A stretch of DNA of 64,000 nucleotides from RGIG3701 sp030530205 (lineage in GTDB: Bacteria > Planctomycetota > Planctomycetia > Pirellulales > Thermoguttaceae): NCBI GenBank assembly GCA_030530205.1, contig JAUMVK010000011.1:1-64000 (forward strand), in the 5' to 3' direction. Under the pieces are notes generated by a model, which did no database searches, had not been told where the DNA came from, and worked only from the letters and a program-made list of their open reading frames with translations. Shown one piece after another: positions 51,131 through 59,574 of the stretch (position 1 is the stretch's first letter; each line of letters begins with the position of its first letter). The translations under genes were made by a program, and so were the position numbers.

Positions 51131-51637
51131 AAAAATTTGCGGCAAACGCTTTACATTCCGCATGGTTGGCCATGCGGATGTTTTTTTGCTGATGGCAGTA
51201 GGGGAAGTCGGAGACTTTTAAGGCTCCGGATTTCCCGCGCCAGGTGTTGGCGATCAGGCAGGTCGAAACGGCTGTCCGGTACCATTCCTGTTTGCGTCTG
51301 CCTTCTGCCATTTGAGCCAGGTCCCGAAGCGAAAACGGGGCCGGGTTCAGGCCGATTTCTCCAGCGTACTCCCGGATGAGACGCCAAGTTGAGCCGTGCT
51401 CCGGTCGAGGTCGCGGATCACGTTCTGCTCCGCCGCTTCGATCACTTTTTCCTGATAAATCTCCTCGCGTTCCATCACCTTTTGAATGGCGGCTTTCACG
51501 CGAGGATTCGGGATAAAATCCAAAAGCGCTTCCTCCCACGCCTTCACCAGCGGAAGGACCTGCTCGCCGCTGATCCGGGAACCGAACCAGTCCGCCGCCT
51601 TCTGGATCGAAATCCAATTCACGCAGAAAGTGCCCAA
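51102..51637 (-). pseudogene. Phage tail-assembly-chaperone-like genes, remnant copy 2
   Basis: First frame 51347-51637 encodes QKAADWFGSRISGEQVLPLV.. and NPRVKAAIQKVMEREEIYQ, ending in ..LEKSA; the second (about 51102-51425) encodes REYAGEIGLNPAPFSLRDLA and ends with NQEHTSHK. It shares nearly all codons with 6411-6812, in inverted orientation, and extends further at the 5' end, where it runs into an IS5 remnant. The overlap of the two frames mimics the chaperone pair of long-tailed phages made by a ribosomal frameshift. Confidence 0.5.
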
Positions 51638-51639
51638 AC

Positions 51640-51990
51640 CTTGTAAAAAGTCGGTCCAAAAGCCGATTGTTTTTCAGCCGTTCGCGGAAATTCCAGGTCG
51701 ATTCCGGGAAACCGCTGAAACGACACACGGTCGGCGATTTGTTATTCCATATCCTCGTCGCTGAGGTTGTACAAACACTGAAAAATAAGGATTTTGAACA
51801 TCATCACGACGTCGTACGGCAGACGCCCGCCGAGCCGAGCGTCCTTGACCTTACTGACACGATTTAACTCTCCTTTCGAGGGGATCCGCTCCACCAAAAC
51901 AGCGAACCGATTCGCGATTTTTCAAGCCGGTCCATCTTCCTGTCGGTCATAAACATCCACTCACCCGTTTCGCCCTCCAATTTCAATTTT
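51640..51990 (-). mobile_element. IS5-family transposase remnant
   Basis: Minus strand encodes VERIPSKGELNRVSK, then RLGGRLPYDVVMMFKILIFQ and CLYNLSDEDME, a stop, QIADRVSFQRFPGI, and in a shifted frame WNFRERLKNNRLLDRLF. This order (GRxPYDxxxMFKxLxxQxLYNLSDE..E.QI.DR.SF.RF) is the N-terminal DUF772 domain of IS5 transposases. A stop replaces the usual Tyr of EYQI, and at least one frameshift is present, so it is dead. From 51991 to 52130 nothing else is visible. Confidence 0.75.
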
Positions 51991-52130
51991 TATAACAGAT
52001 TTTGATTTTTTGTAAATCGGAGGAGTTTTGAGAACTGCCTCGCATTCAGTTAATGGGTTAAAATGCTTAGATTTTTTTTACGGAAACCATCTTCCAATAT
52101 TTCAGAAAATTTTTTGATTTTTGTGGGTCA

Positions 52131-52925
52131 CTAAGATTTAATACATACACCAGATAGTAAGGCCAGTGTACAGTCATCCATCGTTTTCTGGAGGAAAACT
52201 TCTTCCAGCGCGGTCTGCAGAGCGTCTGAGACTTCGTTTGAGGCAGAATCATCGAGCCACGTCAGGATTTGAGCCACCGCAGGTGCTGTGCGCAATTCGG
52301 ACGCCTGGATCAACGAGTTTTCCAGCCCGTCCGTGAAAAGGGCAAAAGATCGGACCGAGCAAGTATTTCGGATGATTTCGGTGTTTCGGGCCGCGTCTTT
52401 GTCTGTAACGAAGAAGGTCACGTTGGCGTAGTCCCCTTTTGCGGGGCAGGAAACGATAAACGGTCCGTTTTCACCAAGTCCAACGATTCCGCCGTCGCCG
52501 ATGTGGACAGCCAGCCAGCTTCCATCGAGGTGGAGCACTGCTGCCACAAGTGTGCAAGAGAAGGGTTTCAAATTTTGGGGACTGCTCTTCAGGCCTGCAA
52601 ATTTGCGGATGCGGCGTTGAATGACAGAGATGAGACGTTTGGCAATTTCCTCACGCGAAACACCGGGGTACTGGATCCGATGGTAATTCTCCAGAAGCCA
52701 GCGAGCAGCGGCTCGCGACGCGATTTTGGCGCCCAGGCTTCCGAACCGGCAGCTCCCTGCTCCGTCGCAGACAGCAACCGCTTCGAGAAAGACTTTTCCC
52801 TTCCAGTTCTTGAGCGTTTCGATGGCGTATGCGTCTTCGCAAAGCGTACCGTGCCTGCGGTGCGAACGGCCGGTCGCGCTGGCTGCCGCCGCTTTGATCT
52901 CTTCAATGTCAAATGGGTAGTTCAT
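52131..52925 (-). CDS. PP2C-type protein phosphatase of a TerY-P triad
   Basis: 264 aa, cytoplasmic. Metal-binding acids are in LCEDAYA (Asp31), VCDGAGS (Asp54, Gly55), VHIGDGGIVG and FTDGLEN; the C-terminal DDCTLALL gives the last Asp pair. PP2C enzymes remove phosphate from Ser/Thr with Mn or Mg. Third gene of a minus-strand set with the vWA gene (53018-53704) and the PIN-kinase gene (53814-55667). The kinase / phosphatase / vWA set matches the TerY-P triad described in tellurium-resistance-related stress systems, where it is thought to control phosphorylation of partners. Start at 52925 preferred over 52937. Confidence 0.88.
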   Translation of the reverse strand: MNYPFDIEEIKAAAASATGRSHRRHGTLCEDAYAIETLKNWKGKVFLEAVAVCDGAGSCRFGSLGAKIASRAAARWLLENYHRIQYPGVSREEIAKRLISVIQRRIRKFAGLKSSPQNLKPFSCTLVAAVLHLDGSWLAVHIGDGGIVGLGENGPFIVSCPAKGDYANVTFFVTDKDAARNTEIIRNTCSVRSFALFTDGLENSLIQASELRTAPAVAQILTWLDDSASNEVSDALQTALEEVFLQKTMDDCTLALLSGVCIKS

Positions 52926-53017
52926 GATCGTGTGCATCGGGAATACGGTGGTCTGTGGGAGGGATTGGGCTGGGAACAGCGCCCCAGCCCGTGTGATCCG
53001 TTAAAGGGCTTCGGATT

Positions 53018-53704
53018 CTAAATCTGCCGCCACTTCTTCATCCCCTCCCAATCCCGCGGAACGTCTTCGCCCGGACGAGAGACCGACACCCGAATGACCG
53101 AGGCGGAGAGCCACTGGAAGAACTCCTGGAAGCAGAGTCCGCGCAGACGCAGCGGAGTGCCTGTCGTAAACTTCTGCAACATTCTCATGTCCGTATCGTT
53201 ACCGATAGCGATGGGGTAAACGACCAGTTTTCCGGACCGTTCGAGTTCCCAGCAGCGCCGAGCGGCCTGGTCGGTCACCATGGACGATTCACCGCACGGC
53301 TGACCATCCGTCATCAGGACGAGCCACGGCTGGTAGTAATCGACTCCGACCATCTTGAGGCATTTCTTTTGGCGTTCCAGCGTGTCGAGAGCCAGATTCA
53401 CACCGGTTCCAAGGACGGTACAGCCACTGGCGCCTGGAATTTGCGGCGTCCGACGGCACGAGCCGATGGTCTTGAAGTCCTGAATGAGGTTGGCTTGTGA
53501 AGAGAATGTGACGATCGCTGCCTCGGCGCTCGACGAGGCGGTGCAATCCATCCGGACCGACTCGTAGAATTTGGTGATTCCACGATTCAGCTCGTTCAGT
53601 TTTTCACCAGCCATCGAGCCGGAAGTGTCGAGGCAGAGGGTGATCGGGACGCGCGGCGCCGGGTTGTTGAGGAGATCGTCAAGTTTGATCCGAAGATTTG
53701 CCAT
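53018..53704 (-). CDS. TerY-like von Willebrand factor A domain protein
   Basis: 228 aa. ATG at 53704 follows AGAGGTTT; an upstream open frame is not needed. One vWA domain with a complete MIDAS site: Asp26-Ser28-Ser30 in LCLDTSGSMAG, Thr in SGCTVLGTG and Asp in LVLMTDGQPCG. This compact form with RVPITLCLDTSGSM is typical of TerY proteins, cytoplasmic metal-dependent scaffolds. Between the kinase and phosphatase genes of the triad. Confidence 0.88.
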   Translation of the reverse strand: MANLRIKLDDLLNNPAPRVPITLCLDTSGSMAGEKLNELNRGITKFYESVRMDCTASSSAEAAIVTFSSQANLIQDFKTIGSCRRTPQIPGASGCTVLGTGVNLALDTLERQKKCLKMVGVDYYQPWLVLMTDGQPCGESSMVTDQAARRCWELERSGKLVVYPIAIGNDTDMRMLQKFTTGTPLRLRGLCFQEFFQWLSASVIRVSVSRPGEDVPRDWEGMKKWRQI

Positions 53705-53813
53705 AATTAAACCTCTTTGAAAAAATGAAATGAAATGGGAAATGTTTTGACTTTTCGTTATTTTGCAGACGTGACGAATTAAAACCATCACGTCTTGAGG
53801 ACTGCGACATGAT

Positions 53814-55667
53814 TCAGGGATTCCATCCGAAGAGTCGGCCCAGGAAGGAAAAAATGTCTGGGGACTGATTCGGTTTTGTCTGTTTGGATTGTTTGGGTGG
53901 CGTGTAAACAGGAGCCTGAACATAAACTACTGACTGCTGAGGATTCACCGCTTGAGGGGTCCTTGTCACAGATATATCCATATTCATCTTCGCCTCCAAC
54001 GCTTCAAGGTGGGCCTCAAGGTCCGTTTTCCCGTCAGTGCGCAACTGGTTCATTGGATTGGTGTTGTTTTTGATCCGGCGGCGGTTGTGGGGGAAAATCA
54101 TCAGATCAAAACCGTATTTTTGACTGGGGCCTACAAAGGTTTCACGAGGATCTTTAAGGATGGTACAGTAACGATTGAACAGCCGCTGCCAGTTTTTGAT
54201 AGTTGTCCGCGGTTTCCCGAAACCGTCCTTGTGGAAACAGTTAAAAAAACTGTCTTTGATCGGTCGCGGAAGATGAGACCAGCAGTAACGCCATTTCCCC
54301 TCGGGAACGCAGTCGGAGTGCCTTTCGCCGAGAGCGTAAGGAAAATGTCCTTTACGGATGTTCTCATCCGGGGCGCCGCCGCCCTGGTGCGAGTACGGAT
54401 GCTTGCCCGGCAGCATGATCATGAAAAGGAGGATAGCCACGGAAAAAAGCTCGTTTTCCATCGTGCGAAGCGTGCTTCCCAACTGGGTTCCGTGGAGTTC
54501 CGGCGCGGTATAGCTCGGTACTCCGACCGGGCACGGGAACCCTTCGACCTGGAAACTGTCGCAGTCCACGAACCAGACGGACGTTGGGCTTTCGACCAGG
54601 ATGTTCGCGCTGTTGATGTCACCAATGAGGAGGTTCATGCGGTGTATGTACGAAATCTTTTCAAGGATCGTACAGCACAGCTGGGCTAATTGCAAACGAG
54701 TCCATTCCTTGTGCTGCTCGAGCCAGCCGGGACTCATCGCGGATTCCTGCAATTTGGCCCCTCTTGCTCCCCACATGAGAAAACCGCGGAATTGGTTCCG
54801 GGTGTCATAGACGGACTTGACCGGCAAACAAATTCCTTTCTCCCGCGGAACGGCATGGCTCGCAAGGAGTTCCACCTTGGCCTTGAGGCAGGTCGTCAGT
54901 TTCTCTGGATAATACACCTTGCAGACCATACCGGGGACGTTGGTCTTGTAAACGGCCCCTTCACCTCCCTTGCTGATCTCATCACCAAGGACAACATTCG
55001 GGCAGTTCAAATCGTGAGTATGAACGGTGCTCCCTCTACCTATGGATTCCGTGACCGGAATAGGCTCGGGATTTACCGCTTCCGGGGCGAGCGCGACGCT
55101 TTTCCGAAAGGGGGTTGGAAAGCTTTCCTTCTCGTTCCGGGTTTTCTGATCGCGTTTTGTGCCGGACGATTGTCTCATCTGATGGCGGCGAAGAAGAGTA
55201 TGGTCTTTCAGTTCTCCCCCCTCCAGAGCCAGGACCGTGATCTTGTGGTTGTGATAGATCGATTTTTGAGACAGGATGTCATAAAGATCTTCACCGAGGC
55301 CACGGTCGTTCGTGATAACAACGATGTCCTTCTCGGAGTGATATTTCTGAACCGCGGCCAGAATAACAGCATCGCTATGAGTGACCGTATTCAACGCAAG
55401 CTCGCAGAAATCCATAAGGCCTTGCGCTCTGAATCGCTTGACAAGCCTCAAACTATTGTGGGCGCTTGCCGCTTTTTTTGAAATCCGGGCCAGTTTCTGG
55501 AGTTCATCCCAGACCGTTTTCAGAAGGATGATGGGGTTGCCGCGGAGCAGAGGGCTCAACATGTTCATCATCTTTTCGAACTCATCATCCATAACGACAC
55601 AGGTGTCAATCAGAATGAGTCCTTTAGAAAAAAGGGCCGAAAAGTTCTGAGTCTTGTTGTTTTTCAT
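53814..55667 (-). CDS. Fusion: PIN RNase-like domain + protein kinase of a TerY-P triad
   Basis: 617 aa; ATG at 55667 with GGAAGCGAAA upstream. Residues about 15-150 are a PIN domain: ILIDTCVVMDDEFE (Asp21), acidic middle, and VVITNDRGLGEDL (Asp) near 115. After a basic linker, residues about 225-530 are a kinase fold: SKGGEGAVYKT glycine loop, VCKVYYPE lysine, IGDINSANILVE (catalytic Asp and Asn) and DCDSFQVEG in place of DFG, the pattern of TerY-P kinases. The Pro/Gln-rich tail (570-617) ends in FLGRLFGWNP. Fusing an RNA-cutting domain to the signalling kinase suggests the triad may act on RNA, possibly as stress or phage defence; that is inference. First gene of the triad operon. Confidence 0.85.
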   Translation of the reverse strand: MKNNKTQNFSALFSKGLILIDTCVVMDDEFEKMMNMLSPLLRGNPIILLKTVWDELQKLARISKKAASAHNSLRLVKRFRAQGLMDFCELALNTVTHSDAVILAAVQKYHSEKDIVVITNDRGLGEDLYDILSQKSIYHNHKITVLALEGGELKDHTLLRRHQMRQSSGTKRDQKTRNEKESFPTPFRKSVALAPEAVNPEPIPVTESIGRGSTVHTHDLNCPNVVLGDEISKGGEGAVYKTNVPGMVCKVYYPEKLTTCLKAKVELLASHAVPREKGICLPVKSVYDTRNQFRGFLMWGARGAKLQESAMSPGWLEQHKEWTRLQLAQLCCTILEKISYIHRMNLLIGDINSANILVESPTSVWFVDCDSFQVEGFPCPVGVPSYTAPELHGTQLGSTLRTMENELFSVAILLFMIMLPGKHPYSHQGGGAPDENIRKGHFPYALGERHSDCVPEGKWRYCWSHLPRPIKDSFFNCFHKDGFGKPRTTIKNWQRLFNRYCTILKDPRETFVGPSQKYGFDLMIFPHNRRRIKNNTNPMNQLRTDGKTDLEAHLEALEAKMNMDISVTRTPQAVNPQQSVVYVQAPVYTPPKQSKQTKPNQSPDIFSFLGRLFGWNP

Positions 55668-56357
55668 TTTCGCTTCCTTGTTGTTAGGGGTTCGAATAAC
55701 CATCTATCATAATAAACTCGCAAGTGTGGCATAATGACAAAAAATTTTTGAAATTCTTAAAAAATTTTTTTGTTGCTATACCGTTGGTTTTGTCTTCTGA
55801 TAATAATAACCTTCCCAATGGGATGATCTTCCAGAAAAAATGTCAATTTTTAAGATTTTCTGTAAAAAAAGGCCCCACTTGGGAGAAGGGCGTGGTCCAA
55901 AAAAAAATTATTGAAGGTCGTGAAATTGTGTTCAGTAAGGGGCGTGACTCGTTGGATCCAAGCTCTCCTTCTTATGCCCCCCTTAGTTTTCTCGAGAGAA
56001 GGGTGTTTTGGTGGACACGGCAAACCCTGAGAATCTGTAAGGTTTCAGTATGGATAAAACTGTAAAGAATAATTAAAATCTGACAAACCAATACGATTTT
56101 CTAAAAAATCGGGAAAGGCCTCCTCCGGACCCTTGCGACCCAAGAAAAAGCATCCGTTAGCCATTTTTTTGCCGTCCGCTAATGAGAGATACCTCATTAA
56201 CTTTTCATACTATAATCCATTCCTTTCTGTTAGTCTGCACATTGGTCACAATTCGGGTTTACAGGAGACTTTTCTCAGGTTCTGACCAAGCCGGTTTGCT
56301 CCGAAAGTCAGAACCTGGACCCATCTTGTCAATTCCGATCCGCAGGCCATGGTATTC
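55668..56357. other. Gap of 690 bp without a supported gene
   Basis: A plus-strand frame at 55724-56065 (113 aa) has no ribosome site and random-looking composition. AT-rich stretches near 55735-55775 and 56070-56110 could hold promoters of the divergent gene sets, but I see no strong match. Nothing else is recognisable. Confidence 0.4.
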
Positions 56358-57491
56358 TTACTTCCAGCAAGCGTCAACACCGGCTCGGACCGCTTTGTCC
56401 CCTGCGAAGTAACCGCCGATGGCTCCCGCGACTCCGCCAACGAATCCGCCGACAGCTGTTCCGAAGATCGGAACGACAGAACCGACGGCCGCTCCGGCTG
56501 CCGCTCCGCCGTAGGCTCCTGCAGCTGCGCCGCTCATTCCTCCGGCAAAGCTGCCCGCGTTTTTCACGTGGGATTTCACGCGCTCGTTTTGGGTGATTTG
56601 GCCGTTCTTGTACTGGGTCTCAACCTGATAGGCTTCGTAACCGCGGACTCCAACATCGACTCCCACCCCAACAGCGCCGGCACATTTAGCGAATGTACAT
56701 GCCGCTGAAGCTGCTTTCACGCTTTCCGCAGCGGCGCGGGTACCTTCCGCGGCAGCACGGGTCCCTTTCGCGGTATTCGAGAGCGTCTTTGTACCAGCGC
56801 GAAGGGCCACCGAATCCTCACGGATCTCTTCAGCCCACTTGAAAGACATTTTATTCAAAGAGGTTCTGGCCATGCTGGCAGCTTCCTGCGAGCAGGTTTT
56901 CATGCTTTTCCATCCGGGCAGTTCCGGCTTTCCAAGGACGTGTTCCGTGACGGCGACGTCAATGTTCATCTCCCCCTTTGCCGCTGCTTCGAGGACCTGC
57001 CGGGCCACGCGCTTCTCGGTCTCGGAAGCCGCCGAGGAGTTCAGCGTATCCACCGCAGCGTCGATCGCCCATTCGGGTGTGCCCTGCTTGTGGTGGAAAC
57101 GGTTCGGGCGCAGTTTCGGATTACGATTCTCCTCAATACCCTTCGCCTCGATGACATGGATCTTTCCATCATTACTTCGCCAGACCTGATCAAATCCCTG
57201 CGAATGATTTTTCCCTTTGTCGCCTTTTCTCAGCAACGGTTCCCAGCCCTTTTCGCGGCAAAGACGTTCCGCGCCTTCCTCGCCGATCTCTTCGGAGATG
57301 AGGACTTGCCCTTGGATATCCAGATTCCGGACGCACTCCATGTAACGCTCGCGGTAGGCCAGCGCTTCCTCCTCTGAGAAACAGTGCGCAGAGACCTCCA
57401 TGACAGTCCCCTGCGCCTGCACAGCCTCAACATTCCAACCACCAATCAGAACCAGAACGGACAGAACAACCAAAACCAACGAATTCATCAT
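56358..57491 (-). CDS. Secreted protein with PD-(D/E)XK nuclease-like domain and glycine-zipper C-terminus
   Basis: 377 aa. Signal peptide (LVLVVLSVLVLIGGWNVEA). Residues about 60-170 hold a nuclease-like core: KGKNHSQGFDQVWRSNDGKI then HVIEAKG, giving Asp101, Glu115 and Lys117, as in restriction-endonuclease-fold toxin domains. Residues 235-265 contain an Ala-rich repeat (GTRAAAEGTRAAAESV), and 315-370 is a glycine zipper (GGMSGAAAGAYGGAAAGAA and so on) able to insert in or pack against membranes. The order is unusual: toxins normally have the nuclease at the C-terminus. Could be an exported antibacterial effector or a lysis-type protein. Alone, 170 bp from the promoter of array 2. Confidence 0.6.
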   Translation of the reverse strand: MMNSLVLVVLSVLVLIGGWNVEAVQAQGTVMEVSAHCFSEEEALAYRERYMECVRNLDIQGQVLISEEIGEEGAERLCREKGWEPLLRKGDKGKNHSQGFDQVWRSNDGKIHVIEAKGIEENRNPKLRPNRFHHKQGTPEWAIDAAVDTLNSSAASETEKRVARQVLEAAAKGEMNIDVAVTEHVLGKPELPGWKSMKTCSQEAASMARTSLNKMSFKWAEEIREDSVALRAGTKTLSNTAKGTRAAAEGTRAAAESVKAASAACTFAKCAGAVGVGVDVGVRGYEAYQVETQYKNGQITQNERVKSHVKNAGSFAGGMSGAAAGAYGGAAAGAAVGSVVPIFGTAVGGFVGGVAGAIGGYFAGDKAVRAGVDACWK

Positions 57492-57611
57492 ATTTGAATC
57501 TCCTTGTTTATGTGACTTAAAAACCTTTTACCTGATATAATACTCAAGTGAGTGAAATTCCCAAAATTTCTCAAAAATTTTAAAATTTTTTGTTTTGGGG
57601 GTGGGAAACCC

Positions 57612-57639
57612 TTGACAACCCTTTCGCGTCTGATATAAT
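57612..57639 (+). promoter_or_regulatory. Promoter reading into CRISPR-like array 2
   Basis: TTGACA at 57612-57617, 16 bp, TATAAT at 57634-57639 with TGA directly before it (extended -10), the same geometry as at array 1. The first, degenerate repeat begins about 97 nt further on; between them is a GGGCGGGA/TTCCCGTCCC hairpin (57713-57736). Confidence 0.65.
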
Positions 57640-57736
57640 AAAAGCATTAGTGAGGGAAAAATCTCATTTTCTTTGACAATTTGTGATTTGAATTAAAGAA
57701 TTCGATTCAGGGGCGGGATAAACCGTTTTCCCGTCC

Positions 57737-57976
57737 CGTACACCGATTGCACGGATTTGACAGGGTTATAACTCGATGAACTGCTTTTCTCCGATGTAGC
57801 CAAGGGTGTACAGGGTGCCTGGATTTGACAGGGTTACAGCGTATAAAAACCTTTATGCTGCTTGACAGTGACGGTGTACAGGGTGCCTGGATTTGACAGG
57901 GTTACAGCGCGGCCCCATCAATCGTGTTCCGCAGCTTTTCGGTGTACAGGGTGCCTGGATTTGACAGGGTTACAGC
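57737..57976 (+). CRISPR. CRISPR-like array 2: 4 repeats (first degenerate), 3 spacers of 32 nt
   Basis: Perfect 36-nt repeats at 57805-57840, 57873-57908 and 57941-57976 are identical to those of array 1. A degenerate copy at 57737-57772 keeps GGATTTGACAGGGTTA but differs in its first half and end. Spacers: 57773-57804, 57841-57872, 57909-57940, all different from each other and from array 1. Degenerate end repeats normally mark the leader-distal end of a CRISPR array, which would put the leader on the right, on the side of the conserved tail. No cas gene is near. Confidence 0.88.
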
Positions 57977-57980
57977 CTAT

Positions 57981-58026
57981 GTTTTAGTTTAACCGCTAAA
58001 ACACGAGGTTTAGTCCCTGATACACC
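57981..58026 (+). ncRNA. Structured array tail, second copy
   Basis: GTTTTAG (57981-57987) and CTAAAAC (57996-58002) form the hairpin; anti-repeat CCCTGATACACC is at 58015-58026. Sequence matches 3190-3235 throughout, and the match continues through the terminator and hairpins to the recombinase C-terminal codons, about 350 bp in total. Confidence 0.4.
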
Positions 58027-58081
58027 AAAAAAAAATGACATTTTTCGCCCTCGCAAGGGGGTGGAAAATGTCATTTTTTTT
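58027..58081. terminator. Strong bidirectional terminator after array 2
   Basis: Same hairpin as at 3236-3289 (AAAATGACATTTTT.. with ..GGAAAATGTCATTTTTTTT). Followed by the GCCGATCGTG hairpin (58160-58204) and the recombinase terminator copy (58222-58270). Confidence 0.8.
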
Positions 58082-58159
58082 GAGCTCAGCCATCTAAATT
58101 CGTCTAAAATCGACCGGTTTCGGGTCGATCTTTGAACCTGATTTTCTGCGAATCCGGAC

Positions 58160-58204
58160 CGCCGATCGTGAAGGCCGGGGTGGTGTTTCCTTTCCACGAC
58201 CGGC
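58160..58204. repeat. GCCGATCGTG-type inverted repeat, copy 5
   Basis: Part of the duplicated tail; same bases as 3370-3413. Confidence 0.5.
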
Positions 58205-58221
58205 TGGGTGAAAATTCACGA

Positions 58222-58270
58222 AAAAACCCCGGTTTCGGAGCGTTGTTTCTGCTCTGAAACCGGGGTTTTT
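58222..58270. terminator. Terminator of the recombinase remnant
   Basis: Same AAAACCCCGGTTTC/GAAACCGGGGTTTT stem as at 3431-3479. Confidence 0.75.
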
Positions 58271-58285
58271 GTTATGGTTCCCGCG

Positions 58286-58723
58286 TCACTCGAACTGATG
58301 GATCAATCCCGCGATCGCGTCGCCGCAGGCTTTATCCCGTTCCCGCACGAACCGCAGCGTCTTTTCCACCTCGGAGTGGTCGTAGATCTGCGTGGTCTGC
58401 GTCGTCGAATGCCCCAGGGCGGTCGCGGCATCATCACGGCTCATCAGCAGGGAGAGGAAGGTTGCGGTCGCGTGTCGCAGCTGGTACGGCGTCCACCCGG
58501 ACCACGGTCCCGGCCGGAATTCGATCAACGGCTATGCTCCGGACCTGGCTATGCTTCGCATCCTCCCTGATCGCGATTTCCGCTTCCAGCATCCGCACGA
58601 GTTTTTCTTTTGCTTTTTCTTCGTCCCGGGCCAAATAGACTTTTTTCCGTCTTTGTAGCAAAAAAAGTCACCGTTGGCGCCTTTTTTAATGACCGGCAAT
58701 TCAGATTTTTTTCTTTTCGGCAT
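58286..58723 (-). pseudogene. Tyrosine recombinase remnant next to array 2
   Basis: ATG at 58723 gives an N-terminus (KKGANGDFFCYKDGKK) that parallels residues 30-45 of the complete recombinase; a frameshift in an A-run then moves the reading to KVYLARDEEKAKEKLVRMLE. The next 270 residues, including the core-binding domain and catalytic Arg, are deleted. The frame resumes at WSGWTPYQLRHATATFLSLL and keeps ALGHSTTQTTQIYDHSEVEK to the stop. Nucleophile Tyr is present but the protein cannot work. The last 80 codons are about 90 percent like the intact gene, so this copy is related but not identical. Confidence 0.85.
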
Positions 58724-58741
58724 ATACTAAAATCCTTTCCT

Positions 58742-58763
58742 AAAACCAGAGTACTCTGGTTTT
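58742..58763. promoter_or_regulatory. 22-bp perfect palindrome upstream of the recombinase remnant
   Basis: Symmetric around GAGTACTC with AAAACC/GGTTTT outer arms. It sits 19 bp upstream of the old recombinase start, a good place for an operator bound by a dimeric repressor. A second inverted pair (GAAACCTTTT/AAAAGGTTTC, 58782-58809) lies next to it and may be a terminator. Confidence 0.45.
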
Positions 58764-58837
58764 TTTACCGGAGTATCGCCCGAAACCTTTTAACATAAAA
58801 AAAGGTTTCACCCCGCAAAACACGAAATGAAACCCAA

Positions 58838-58880
58838 GTGGGCGTTGCTGAACTCGAATCAGTGACCTCTGCGGTGTGAG
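58838..58880 (-). other. 3' half of a tRNA-Val(CAC)-like gene, probable attachment-site remnant
   Basis: Minus strand: anticodon loop CTCACAC (anticodon CAC), then CGCAG, AGGTC, T-arm ACTGA-TTCGAGT-TCAGC, acceptor strand AACGCCC and discriminator A. The 5' half is missing. Islands that integrate in tRNA genes leave such 3' halves. It lies 115 bp from the recombinase remnant start, comparable to the 154 bp between the intact gene and tRNA-Ile. Confidence 0.5.
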
Positions 58881-59067
58881 CGACTAAATTGGAGCGGCTT
58901 TTTTCACCCTTTTTTCGATTGCGCGGTATGTATTCCATTTCCATTTCAGGTCTATTTTTGCGGGATCCAATCGTGATTCCCGTCTCAAAAACGTGTTTTT
59001 CTCAAAAGTATGCAAAACTATGCAAAAACCGGCAGAACTATGCAAAAACGAGGTATGACAGCCAATA

Positions 59068-59092
59068 AAAAACCCCGCATTGAGCGGGGTTC
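59068..59092 (-). terminator. Terminator after the 78-aa gene
   Basis: AACCCCGC..GCGGGGTT stem followed by a T-run on the minus strand, two bases beyond the stop at 59094. Confidence 0.8.
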
Positions 59093-59093
59093 G

Positions 59094-59330
59094 TCACTTG
59101 CTTTTACGACCGGCGGCCAGCGCCTCACGAATGGCGTCCTGGACCGCGGCACGGATCACCTCGTGCAGCGCTTCGGCCAATCGTGAGGTGGCGTTGGCCG
59201 AGCGGCTCAGCTCGTTCGGGATCGCGTGGTCTAGGAACTTGCTGAGTGGCTCCCCGATCTGGGGCAGGAGGGCGTGGACCTCCGGGCTGAGCGTGCTGGT
59301 TACCTGAATGCGCGGCTTGCGTTTCTTCAT
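59094..59330 (-). CDS. Small basic protein, possible DNA-binding accessory factor, 78 aa
   Basis: Starts MKKRKPRIQVTSTLSPEVHALL, a basic strand followed by helices, which resembles ribbon-helix-helix-type proteins (strand IQVTSTLS, helix PEVHALLPQIG). The rest is a long amphipathic helix with Ala/Arg (VIRAAVQDAIREALAAGRKSK). Own terminator directly after the stop. It sits just outside the second island remnant and may be one of its regulators. Family not certain. Confidence 0.6.
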   Translation of the reverse strand: MKKRKPRIQVTSTLSPEVHALLPQIGEPLSKFLDHAIPNELSRSANATSRLAEALHEVIRAAVQDAIREALAAGRKSK

Positions 59331-59574
59331 TGTGTTTTCTCCGTGGGTTTAGGGTGGCGAGGGAACCGCGTCCCCCGATCGAACACGCGCATTATAAAGA
59401 CTCCCGGAAAAATGTCAATGGGATTTATAGATAATTTGAGTAAAAATCTGAAAATAAAAGTGTCTTTTAGCCTATTTGAAATTTGTTTCCGGGGTGTTGA
59501 AAAAATTCCTCCTCCCACTTGACTTTTCTTTCCTGTCGATTAAAATGAAGGAAGATTATTCAAGGAGGTTAATT

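Noticed and set aside
55724..56065. 113-aa plus-strand frame
   Set aside because: Crosses AT-rich promoter-like sequence, no start signal, no domain-like pattern.
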